Below are positions 22,130 through 32,412 of a DNA stretch of 64,000 nt, piece by piece. Source of the DNA: Atrichornis clamosus (taxonomy: Eukaryota > Chordata > Aves > Passeriformes > Menuridae). The stretch spans positions 220,582-284,581 of the forward strand of contig WBMZ01014181.1 in assembly GCA_013400975.1 (NCBI GenBank), written 5' to 3'. A program made the position numbers and the translations under genes. Every line of letters starts with the position of its first letter. Position 1 is the stretch's first letter. The notes beneath the pieces are model-generated. The model saw only the letters and a list, made by a program, of their open reading frames with translations. It was not told the DNA's origin and ran no database searches.

Positions 22130-22500
22130 CTTCAGGATCAGCCCAGCGGGGCAGAGAGCCCTTTGGCCCGGAGCCCCTGAATCGCTTAAGGATGCACTGC
22201 TGAAATGGAGCAAAGCAAAGTGGTGGAGGGAGGCGAGGACCGGGCTTGAAGGGACCGTGCCTGGTTGTATTCAAGTCAGAGCATTCCGGTCCCACGGCCT
22301 CGGGTGTCGGCCTGAGCTGGCCGGGAGATGAACGAGCAAGGATCTGCCCTAATCTCACACCCAGGCCTTGCAGAGCCTCTGCACTCAGGCGAGCACGCTG
22401 TGGCTGATGGCACCGTGCCACCGCAAGGGAACAGCATCCACGTGGCTGGGGAGGAAGGGGGACGTGCAGTCCTGGTGCAACACATCTGCCCCTGGGGCTG
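22130..22500. other. GC-richer patch with moderate CpG
   Basis: GC and CpG rise above the local background (for example CAGCGGGGCAG, GGCCCGGAGCC, CCACGGCCTCGGGTGTCGG, GGCCGGGAG) for about 370 bp, less densely than at the right edge of the window. It could be a small CpG island, an orphan promoter or enhancer, or an old GC-rich exon. I see no TATA box, ORF or repeat that decides between these. Confidence 0.3.
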
Positions 22501-22604
22501 GGAAGAGAGTGGCCACCTCTTTAACAGAGACCCTATCCATGCATCTAGTACTCAGATGGGTATCTCTCTCTCATCAGTTAACAAAGGGAGGAACCCTCTG
22601 AAAG

Positions 22605-22625
22605 AAAACAAAACAAAACAAAAAA
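22605..22625. repeat. CAAAA pentanucleotide repeat
   Basis: Short run of AAACA/AAAAC units ending in a run of A residues. Confidence 0.85.
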
Positions 22626-24083
22626 CCTCAGAAAACCCGAAACACTTTTTCCACTTTTTCCAGCACAGGATCCCATCAGCTCCCTGACCGCCTGGGTCAT
22701 TCATGCCTGTGAATCGTTTCCTCAAGTAAGAGGTTAGTCACGTACATTCGCAATGGCAGCGATTCTGCCAAATAGCTGAGGAGCGGGGCAGGAGGAGAAC
22801 AGCAGCATGACAAAAACAGGCAGAGGCGGGGAGAGGAGAAACAAAATGTTTCTTCCTCTTCTCCCATGCCCCTTTGGTTTTCAAACGCGTTTGCATGCAC
22901 AAGCTGCTAAACAGCTGCATCACGTGGCGGTGAAATCCAGGCGTTATCTCTCCAGAGACTTGGGCAACCCTGTCTCTCCTCTTTCACCCCCGGGCTGGCA
23001 GAAGCATTGCCCAGCAGCCAGAACACTGACAGCCCCCCTGGGGTTGGGACCAAAAGCCTCCCTAAGTACGAACAATGTTTGGCAACTGGGAAAACCTCTC
23101 ACTTGAGCTCCCATTTTCTGAGTGACTGACAAATGCCAGACCCCGGCAGGGCTAACACAGGCTCGGGGTTGCAAAGTGTGGCGCCTAGGGGCGAGTCATT
23201 CCGAGGGGAAAACAAACAGGCTAAAGGTCCCCAAAAATCCAGCTCCTGATTAATACGTGGCTTACTGCAAGCAGCTACTTCCTTGTTCCAATAACATGCA
23301 TGAAAAATCACCGTTGTCATTAGAGCAGCAGCGCGTGGAGCCTGAGCAGGTCAGACTGCTCCTCTGTGTTGCACATGCTTGTGTCAAACTGCCCCTGTCC
23401 TGACACACTTCCAGCCACAAATGCCCAGGTAGGTAACAAAGAGGGAGATTCAAAGCAAGGACACCTGAGTGATCCAGTAACAGGGGAAAAAAGCGCAGGC
23501 TGTTTAGGGTCACCTGGTTTGTGCACACATTCCCAGACACTCAGTCTGTCCCTTGTAGTTCAAGGAAATGCTAAATGGGCCGCATGGCCTGGAGAAACTG
23601 AAAAGAGGGGAAAAGCAGACGAGTGTCTGGGGGAAAGCTGATGAGCTGGTTTTCAAGGCAAGCGTTACTGCTGCAACAAGAGATAGGGCCATGTAGGCGG
23701 TCCCCATCCTGGTAATAAATAACAGCTACAAAACTCTTATTAACCTCTGCAAAATATGTTGGTTCTGCCAGTCCAGCCATCATGAATCTATCTGTCACTG
23801 CAGTACTCACTTCAGCTGTCCCAGAGAAAGACAGAAAACACAGCAGGCCCATCACAGCATCCCACATCCCAGCCAAGGAGGGTCACAATTGCAAAGGGTG
23901 CATCTTTGTCATAAAAATGATGCTCCCTCTTATATCCTCAGCCTTAGGGGGCAGCACTGAAAAAGGAGAATAAAATACAAGCTTCACTTCTGAGACAGGA
24001 ACTTCACCATAACGCAAAACACACACCAAAAAAATATCCAAACAAAAAACCAACAACAGAAAAACCCCTCAGTAATATTCTAC

Positions 24084-24221
24084 CTTTCCTTGCTAGGAAC
24101 AAGAAGCTGTGGGGCTTGGCCTGAGCATCTGGCCTGATGAATTCACCCAGGGAAAGCCTGGCCTCATTCATCAGCAGGGATGGTAAGCGCCAAGCCTCTT
24201 CTTCTCTCACCATCCCACTTC
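24084..24221 (-). other. Candidate 138-bp exon, first block of the - strand chain
   Basis: On the - strand TTGTTCCTTGAATTGCCC, then TCCAG, precedes GAAGTGGGATGG. The block ends CAAGGAAAG with donor GTAGAA (moderate). The frame is open after two phase bases (S-G-M-V-R-E-E-E-A-W-R-L-P-S-L-L-M-N-E) and ends with one base, which pairs with the two phase bases of 20576-20667 to give Val. The Met in this block could be an initiator. No signal peptide or domain is recognised. Confidence 0.2.
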
Positions 24222-26579
24222 CTGGAGGGCAATTCAAGGAACAAGTGGCCTGATACTGCTGAGAGAAGTCCTGTCCCAGGCACTGCCAGGCTTCCCACGC
24301 TGTCCTATTTCAGAAGCAGCATGGAGAGGAGGGGGAAATGCATAAATAAGAGCTCTGATACTTGGCACTACACCAGGACTACTCAATCATTTTAATTGCT
24401 CTCCAACAGTAATAATCTATTTAGGCGATTTAGTCTAAAACATGCATAGCACTTTGGTGTGTTTATAATGCTAATTGGGGAGGTCCTGAACCAAACAGCC
24501 ATCCTGGGTAGCAAAGCTGTGTATTTGGGGGGATTTATTTGGTTGGCTTTTTTCAGAACTGCACTAGAATACTGGGAGTTATTTAACTTTTTTGCTCCAA
24601 CATATATATTTTTGTCTGTTTACTCGTCAGTCTCATGTATTTGGCAGACATCAAAAATATACAGAGCAGTAACCAAAATTACACTCACTTCCCATGAAAC
24701 ACAGGGTTATTCTTCCATGTCTTGTTTCTGCCCTGCATATTTAATGTTTTGCTCCTGTGAGGACTTGGGTGCTCAGGAAGAATGCCATTTTTAGAATTAC
24801 CAGACCTAAGTAGCTGGAGCTACATAAATGAGGAGTATATCAAGACCTGAGGGGAGCCAATCATTTTACTAGGTCATCAGTTAACCCACACAGGCAGGAC
24901 TGCAGGGTGCCAGTGAAGGAGATAATCCACCTCCAAGACGGGTCCCAGCATACCTCCATGGGAGTTTTGTGCTCCACAGAGGCCCTTTTTTCTCCCTTAA
25001 GAAAGATGGGACATCAGAAAGAGTTCCTCCCTCCCTACCTTTACTGCCTGTGTTATTGCAGGTAGGCACTGGGAAGGATGTGTTGGGTACACAGAAATTA
25101 TTACCTGCCATATACTGAGCAAAACCACAGGTAAAAAGGTGGTGCAGCCTCTGCTCTGGCTGTGCGCATCCCACATGTCAATGAACAAGAAAAAGAAGGG
25201 ACAGAAAAATAAACCTCACTGCTTCAAAAAGCCCCCAGAAAACTATCTTCAATGGTATCATATTTTTTCTGCTTCTTTGTGATCCTTTTTTTACTGTTGA
25301 AGTTGACATCTTTTTCCTCTTGCTGAACCAGCATTGCCTGACAGCAAACAATAGTCAGAAAATTTCCATCCATCTCTCAAGTGGATTTCAACATTCAGTG
25401 CTTGTGCATGCTTTTGAGAGGAGGTTAATGTCAATCTCAGAAAATCATCTACATGATGTGCAAAAGGGTACCACCAATGAGGAGCAACACCTGCATTTGG
25501 GGAAGTTCAGACACTATCTGGTTTCTTTGCCTCAAAGCTGGGGTCAGCTCTCCTCTGCTCGCTACATTTGTAATGGTGATCCTCCTTTGCATGTTTACTG
25601 TCCAACTGACCTGTCACTTGGAAAAAATCCTTCCATGGGGAACATTGTCTTTCGTGACACAGCACATCCCCTTTCAAACACCCTGGGCACATTCTGATGG
25701 TTTTAAAACCACACATCTTGGAGAAGAGCATTGCTCTCCCAATAAACAGCAGAACAGTCAGGCCTCAGAAGGCAAACAAGCAAGGCAGGATTTCTGGGAG
25801 GAGATGGTAATAAATACAATAGCCAGCTTCTTAATAACCATCCCCAAGGCCTGATAACCATTACCTTGTCACAGCTGCCCTGTGCATAACAGTGACAGGA
25901 CAGCCTTCCACATTTGGAGGACTTTACCCAGCGAAATCTCCTCAGCGATGAACAAGCACTGGAGTGTAAGCACACCTGAGAACTTTTAAAGAAGTTGGAA
26001 AAGAAAAATCTCCTGTGCTGTGAGAGAGTCATCAGGCATGAGGCAGCCTGGGAATAGCAGCTCCCAGTCTGCAGCAGTTGCACTCCACCAACCCCAACAG
26101 TCAAGGCTTTTTTGGAAGCAGGGACGAACACAGTGTAAACCAGCCTGTCCTCACTCAGAATTGCTGCCTGCAGGGCACTCAAGCCGAAGATGTCTTAATG
26201 TGCTTTTAAAGAGAGGCAAATGACAAGCAAGGCATCATTTCCTTCAAAGCCCGGCACTCCTCCTCCACTGAGACATCTACAGCTGCTATCATCAGCTTAA
26301 GGGGCAATAACTTCACCAGGAAGAGAAGCTGGTTTATGAGGGGGAGGAGGAAGAGTTAACCCGAACTCATCAGCCACCCAGTGTCATCAGGCAGCAGCTC
26401 TGAGCACACTCTCGTGGGGAAGCAGCAGAGACACTCGACATCCCAGCAGCACGGCCAAGAGAGGATGTGTCCTAATGGACACAGCTGATTCATCATCCCT
26501 CTTAAGAATCTCAGGCAGTTTCAGCTGCAAAGGCCTGACCTGCTTGGCATCCAGCCGGCCGGCATCAGCTGCCTCCTGG

Positions 26580-26670
26580 AAAAGGGAAGGGAAAAAAAAA
26601 AGCTTTGAAATGACAGAGAGGGCAGAGGAATGGGGAGGAGGGGAAAGGAGGGAGTGGTGGGGGGAAGAGG
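26580..26670 (+). repeat. Purine tract with G-quadruplex motif
   Basis: An A/G-rich run contains GGGG-AGGA-GGGG-AAAGGA-GGG-AGTGGT-GGGGGG at 26632-26664, four G-runs with loops of 4, 6 and 6. This fits the G-quadruplex consensus. A C-run (26707-26715, then CCCC at 26717-26720) follows 43 bp later and could pair with the G-runs or form an i-motif. Confidence 0.65.
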
Positions 26671-26706
26671 TGGCCTTGCAGGCTCTGGTTGAGTAAGAGG
26701 CTAATT

Positions 26707-26720
26707 CCCCCCCCCTCCCC
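26707..26720. repeat. Poly-C tract
   Basis: Nine C, one T, four C. It is likely length-variable and hard to sequence. Confidence 0.9.
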
Positions 26721-28978
26721 GACCACGACTCCATCTAATTACCCTGTTTCCTCTGAGCTGATTGGAAAGTGGCCTTGTGTCTGGAAAAGGCAGTAAGCAT
26801 CTTACATGCATCTGTTCCACCTAATCCCTAATAACTAGTGCCTGTGTGTTCCGGGAGAGGAGGAGGAGGTGGGGGAGGACAGGCAGGGAAGGGATGGGAA
26901 GGGTTTCCCATGTACACTGCCATGTGGCAGAGGGCAGGGCGGCCCTGTCGCCTGGGCTGGGGGCTCTCAGGGAACTGACACTGTTCCTCTTCTGCCCGTT
27001 TCACAATCTGGAGGCCCTTTCCTCCTTCCCCTTGCAATAATAACAAATTTTATTTTTAAAAAAGGAAAAAAACCAAGAAAGAGTACCAGAGCTGGGAATA
27101 AAGACACATTTTGCTGAGCCTTGCTGCAGTTGGGAGATCTGTTTAAGCCACTCGTTTTCCCCTTGCCCTAATCCTGCATTATCCTTTAGGCATGACGTTC
27201 AATTCCTGAAGGGGGGTGGGAAGTGCTCTCCAGGGCCCTTCATGGTTTGCCCAGGAATTTGGATTGCACTTTTTATGTGCAGTTCCGGGAAGGGGCAGAG
27301 GGACAATTATGCAGCCGTTTAGTAGCCAGGCAGGCACATTTTCAGCAAGCTCTTCCTAGTGGGAGCTAATTCAACTTGAGGAGAACGCAGGGATAAACAG
27401 CTCCATTTGCCAGTAAAAGGATTGTCACATCTGGAATTTACACAAGTTACGAGGAGCCAGGAGCCACTATTTTGTTTCACTTGCTCAGTGTCATAAAACA
27501 TGTTAGCACTTTAAAAGTGTTGCGAGGCAGCTGGACGCAGGACATGGACAACTCCCACAACCCTCCATGCCCTCGCCCTCCCCTGCCACCATCGGGGGAC
27601 GCCGGACTCAATGCCCTCAACTTTGCTCCAGCCCCTGGGAAGGGAGGCTTTTGGCCTCCAACACAGCCAGCTGGCTTCACATCTCCACGTTACAGCCCCG
27701 GGTGGCTCCTGGCTGGGAGAGGGACCCGCTGTGCCCCCTGCACACCTCGCAGGGAATGCCAGCCTTCCCCGCAGGCTCAACCCACATGGAGGAGGACTCA
27801 GTAACTGATCACTTTAAACCAGTTTCAAAAAGGTTGGCTGTTCCTCTGTGGCCTGTTTATTTCCAAGAGCTTTCCACATTTATCCAGCCAGTTTTCCACT
27901 GTTTTGCTTTGGGATTTTTGCAGTTGCAAGCTGTGAGCCCTCCTCCTGCAAAAGCCTCCTCGCTCATCCCTCAGAACACTAATGTTGCCAGATGTGGTAA
28001 TAAGTCCCATGGGCTGAATTTCCATGGGAAGCCCTTGTCCTCATCCCAAAACAAAAACACTGGGAAGCATCCTGAAAAGAGCAGTAGGATACAGGCATCT
28101 ACAGGCTGGACCCGTCCCATCCGGTAATGGTGGACGTAAAAATTAAGGGGAAGACAGCTGAAGTCAGTGGCAGCAGCCATTTGACTTTTGGTGCTTCACA
28201 TCTGCACACAGGCTGTAAGGGTGAGGAAGGCAAAACCCAACAGCCCGTCTTTCCCAATGTGTTTTTTCTCTCATTTTGTGTCACGAAGATGTGGTTACCC
28301 AAGAAACCTGCTGCTCACTGATTTTCTTTAAGGATCAAGCCACACTGGGTGAGAAAAGAAGTACAAATACAAAAGTCATCTCTTGGGCCACCATGCTGGT
28401 TGCAAAACACTGTGCAGAGGCAAAGGCCTGCAGGTTACAGTGTGAAAACCTGGCTGTGATTTATACCTCCTCCTCACTCTCCCTCCCAGGGACAAAGGCC
28501 AGCTTAGGGAGGCTCACTTCACCCTGCAGAGAACCAGCAGCACCACTGCTTACTTTGCTGCTTGCTGGCAGGGCACAATCCCAGCTTTTGTGAGTCGTTC
28601 GCCCAGCTCATCCAGTACAGGATCCACAGCCTGGAGTCCCACCAGTGCTCACACGAGCCTGTCAGGGAGCAAACCTCATGCCAGGGATGGCTCCCCTGCA
28701 GCAGGATGCACAGCACTAGCCCTGCGAGGGTGTTGGGAGATGGGGAGAGTCGGCTGCCATCTGCTTGAGCTCTCGTGACTGACCAGAAAAGTGAAGTGAA
28801 AGAGCACAGTGAGAAGCTGTAGGGTCACACTTCACTTCTAATGCTGTCTTCCTGGTTCATAGGCTTTCCTTTTCTTTTTTATTTTATCATAAAATGTTTT
28901 GGGTTTTTTCTCATCAAAGTAATACTTTGTTATCTTTATGAGAAAGATGCATCAGTTGAACTTCAGCTTTGCTAGAAT

Positions 28979-29775
28979 GAATCACAGAATCACAGAATCG
29001 TTTATGTTGGAAATGACCTCCAAGATCATCAAGTCCAGCCTTTGACCAATCACCACCTTGTCAATTAGATTATAGCACCGAGTGGAACGTTCAGCCATTC
29101 CTTGAACACCTCTAGGGATGATCCACCACCTCCCTGGGCAGCCTGTTTCAATGCTTGACAATCCCATCTGTGAAGACATTCTTTCTGATGTCCAGTCTAA
29201 ACCTCCTCTGGCACAGCTCAAGACTGTGTCCTCTTGTCCTGTCACCGGTTACCTGGAAGAAGGTAACTTGGCTTCAACCCCCAATGGCTACAGCCTCCTT
29301 TCAGGTGGTTGTAGAGAGTGAAAAGGTCCTTTTCTCCAGGCTAAACACCTCCAGCTCCCTCAGCCACTCCTCATTGCACTCACTCTTCAGACCCTTCTCC
29401 TGCTCCATTGCCCATCTCTGGACTCTTTCCAGCACTTCAGTGTCTTCCTTGTAGTGAGGGGCCCAGAACTGGACACAGCCCTTGAGGTACAGCCTCACCA
29501 GTGCCGAGTACACAGGGATGATCAGTGCCCTGATCCTGTTGGCCACACTATTGCTGATACAGGGAGACCACCTGCTCACACTGCTGACTCATGTTCAGCC
29601 ACCATTCTGCCGGGCAGCTTTCCAGCCACTCTTCCCCCAGCCTGTAGTGCTGCCTGGGCTGTTTTTACCCAAGGGCAGGACCCGGCACTTTGTTCAACCT
29701 AATACAATTGACCTTGTGCCATCAATCCAGACTTTCCAGATCTCTCAGCAGAGCCTTCCTACCCTCCGGCATCCA
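28979..29775 (-). mobile_element. CR1 LINE, 5'-truncated, with decayed ORF2 C-terminus
   Basis: On the + strand the element starts with its 3' end (GAATCACAGAATCACAGAATC, then ACCTCCAAGATCATCAAGTC) and runs back through CCTCCCTGGGCAGCCTGTTT, CAGCTCCCTCAGCCACTCC, GAGGGGCCCAGAACTGGACA, AAGGGCAGGACCCGGCACTT and ATCAATCCAGACTTTCCAG. On the - strand, 29301-29579 keeps an open frame with the end of CR1 ORF2, including V-Y-S-A-L-V-R-L-Y-L-K and C-V-Q-F-W-A-P-H-Y-K. This family normally encodes an endonuclease plus reverse transcriptase; only the tail after the catalytic domain remains. Around 29560-29620 the usual sequence is shortened (the part encoding the 'AKKANG' stretch is missing), so the copy is deleted as well as truncated. 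It is dead. Confidence 0.96.
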
Positions 29776-30879
29776 TAAGACATCCCATGTCACTCTAACT
29801 AAAATTTAAAGCCCCTTGAGGTAACGTGGTGCAACTTTCCCATGAGTGCAGGCTCCTGACACTCTAAGATTAGCAGCTGAAAGAAAAAAAAATTAAAAGT
29901 GTCTACAAAACCTCCATCTTTAGGTAGCAGATAAACAGCACAAACACTCAGAGCAGTGCGCCCACAACCACAGGCAGTCTTCTGTTAATTCAGGCTGAAG
30001 TACTTCGAAAAGGGCGGTCACCTTCCTCCCAAGCTGCAAAGATGGCTTCGGGGAGGAGCTGTGACCACAGGTGTCCCAGCAGCACTTGCTTGAATGTACC
30101 AGTGTTAGCATGGAGTATAAACAGTAGCAAGCAGGTGGTATTTTAGGAGGAGAATACAATTCAGGAGCTGTGTCTCATGTTCCCATGCTGTACATAGAAA
30201 CCATCAATCTGACCCTCAATATCTTGTATTCTTTGAGATCCTTTTCAAAGCCTTTATAAGGGTATCTAAAACAACAGAGGTCTTCGCGTGACAAATTCCA
30301 CGCACTGCATACACAGACATGATGACTTCCCAAACTGCTAAAGGAATATATTCATTATCTCCTGATTCATGCTCTGCATATGGCAACATGCTCCTAGCCT
30401 AGAATGAAATAAAACAATGCCTATATTTTATCACAGCACTTAGAATGAAGTAGCTATTTTCTACTTTGCTTTCGCTGAGGTCCTATTTTCCAGGATGAAA
30501 CCTTCATAAATTTTCCAGTTGGGGACACTGAGCAGATTTATTCTGACACCCTCCTCTGGAGAAAGGCTGCAGTTTTCAAGAGATAGTCTGTGGATACAGC
30601 ATCTGCATGGTCACAGCCTACTGAAGGACATTCGTTATCACCCATCCCAACTGAGCCAATTAATCCTCAATAGCAATGGCTTATTTTTATTGTCTGAAAC
30701 CTGTTAAGGCAGGACCAAGCGTCCTTAACTTCTCTAATTCTAGGAGCTGGATTTTCAGCTTGCTTCATGGTTTGGGTTTTTTTCAGTCTTGCACTGTCTT
30801 TGCAATAAATCACATACCACAGATCATACCTTGGGAAAACCCATATCTGCAGGCCCCTGTTTTGGCCAGGCAAAAAGCT

Positions 30880-30955
30880 GATCTAACATGGATGGCTGTA
30901 CTTTGAAGGTGTCCCTCCAGAGGTCCTTTCCATCCAAAATGTCTCTGAGATAAAG
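30880..30955 (+). mobile_element. Possible tiny CR1 3' remnant
   Basis: GTCCCTCCAGAGGTCCTTTC, then CATCCAAAATGTCTCTGAG, resembles the CR1 terminal motif CCAGAGGTCCCTTCCAACCT, then AAATGATTCTGTGA. Only about 50 bp match and no upstream CR1 sequence is visible. Confidence 0.35.
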
Positions 30956-31996
30956 GCATTATCTGCTTGAATGGGGACAAGCAGAGTTGAAGTTGCATGA
31001 AGCTGGGCTGACCCAGAGCATGGCCAGGGCACTAGGCCCGCCTGGGAGCCTGGAGATGCCTGGCTGGAGGCCAGTGCCTGTCTGGAGGTGGTCTCCTTTG
31101 GGGCTGTTGATACTCAGCAATGGGTGTAAATTAATGCCACATTAATGGGCTTGGCGACTGAGTGATCACTCCTGAAAAATCTCAGCTGAAAGCTCTCACC
31201 CAGGGCTAAGCAACCACTGAACTGGTGAAGCACAAATGGTGCCTTCATTCACCTTGTTGCCAGATCTCTTCTTTAGCCACAGGCTCTATGGTAAAAACTT
31301 ATCTGCTGCAACTTTATATAACAATTATGTCATCACTAGATTTCAGAAAGCACCTGCAAAATGCAGTTAACTTACCACACCAAAAAAAAAGAAAAAAATA
31401 AGGTACTTCAGATGAGACGATAAAATGATGGCATTCTTTTCAATGGTGAAGTCTTTACGGTTTATAATTAAATATAATTCTGTATTTGAGCTATTTACCT
31501 AAATTTAATGGAACTCCTTGATAACATTACTTAATATTCTTTAATGGGAAAATGTAAATAAAGCATATTCAAAGCAGATAATGAACTTCTTTCACAAATA
31601 ATAGGAGATATTTTGCCCACACCACAAATGGTATAGGTGATCCAACTGAGGGGCCAAGTAGATACAAACTACACTTTTCCCTTTCCATATGAACTGGTGT
31701 AAATCAGGAAGAATTCAGCTGGTCATTAAGCATGATAGAAACACAGGGTTTTGCTCTGGCTATAGCTTATTCAGCTACGGCTTTATACTTAAATATTTTT
31801 ACAGTATCTTTCACACTGGTGCTTGAGGACTCCCAAGCAGTCAGAGATGCAAGCTGATAAAAGACTACTTTAAGGGGTATTTGACTTTTCATCCTTATTC
31901 CTTACTGCCTTGCTTTTGTGGGTTTAAAGCTTAATCTTTTGACTAATTAAACACATTTGAATATTCTGTTGCATGTGCAATGAATGTATAATTAGA

Positions 31997-32024
31997 CTCG
32001 AGAGAAAGATTACGTGCTCTCGAG
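31997..32024. repeat. Perfect 8-bp inverted repeat
   Basis: CTCGAGAG (31997-32004) and CTCTCGAG (32017-32024) enclose AAAGATTACGTG. Each arm contains an XhoI-type CTCGAG palindrome with a CpG, uncommon in this CpG-poor surrounding. It could be a small hairpin or a paired protein-binding site. No function is visible. Confidence 0.8.
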
Positions 32025-32359
32025 CTGACACTAGCACTTCAGCATAAAGGTACCCCAGACACCACTAAATGTAACCTATGAGCTCTTGCTAATAACATGC
32101 TGCCTCTGATCTCCAGAGGATTATCTTACTCTGGAGCTCTTATAGGAGCCGTATAGTGAAAGGGGCCTGAAACAGATACCCTGTAATTTACGTCCCTGCT
32201 CGGTGCCTCGGTGAGGAAAGGTGGCCTTTGCTCCAAATTGCAAGGGTTTCTTTCCTTCTTTTCAGGTCTGAAGTTTAAAGCACATGATCTTCAGGGAGCA
32301 GAATGCTGTAAGGAACCTCTGGGTGGTTTCAGGGAAGAAAGTGTATTTTGTTACCCATC

Positions 32360-32412
32360 TTTTTTCTTTTTTCTTTTTTTTTTTAATATTCAGTACCACT
32401 TTCCCCCCCCCC
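32360..32412. repeat. Poly-T tracts and poly-C run
   Basis: T-runs interrupted by single C residues (32360-32384) are followed by TAATATTCAGTACCACTTT and ten C residues (32403-32412). This is low-complexity sequence. Confidence 0.9.

Larger units (their letters stand above)
19531..28978. other. Unassigned DNA with scattered exon-like blocks
   Basis: No gene is recognised with confidence. The region holds three - strand exon-like blocks (20441-20510, 20576-20667, 24084-24221), two G-quadruplex-type motifs, a CAAAA repeat and a GC-richer patch at 22.13-22.5 kb. + strand frames such as 19587-20180 (197 codons) and 27567-28127 (186 codons) are in GC-rich sequence and resemble no family. Confidence 0.5.

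Noticed and set aside
22080..22180. GTGATGA followed about 95 bp later by CTGA, like C and D boxes of a snoRNA.
   Set aside because: No terminal stem, no C'/D' boxes and no spacing typical of a C/D snoRNA; these short words are common by chance.
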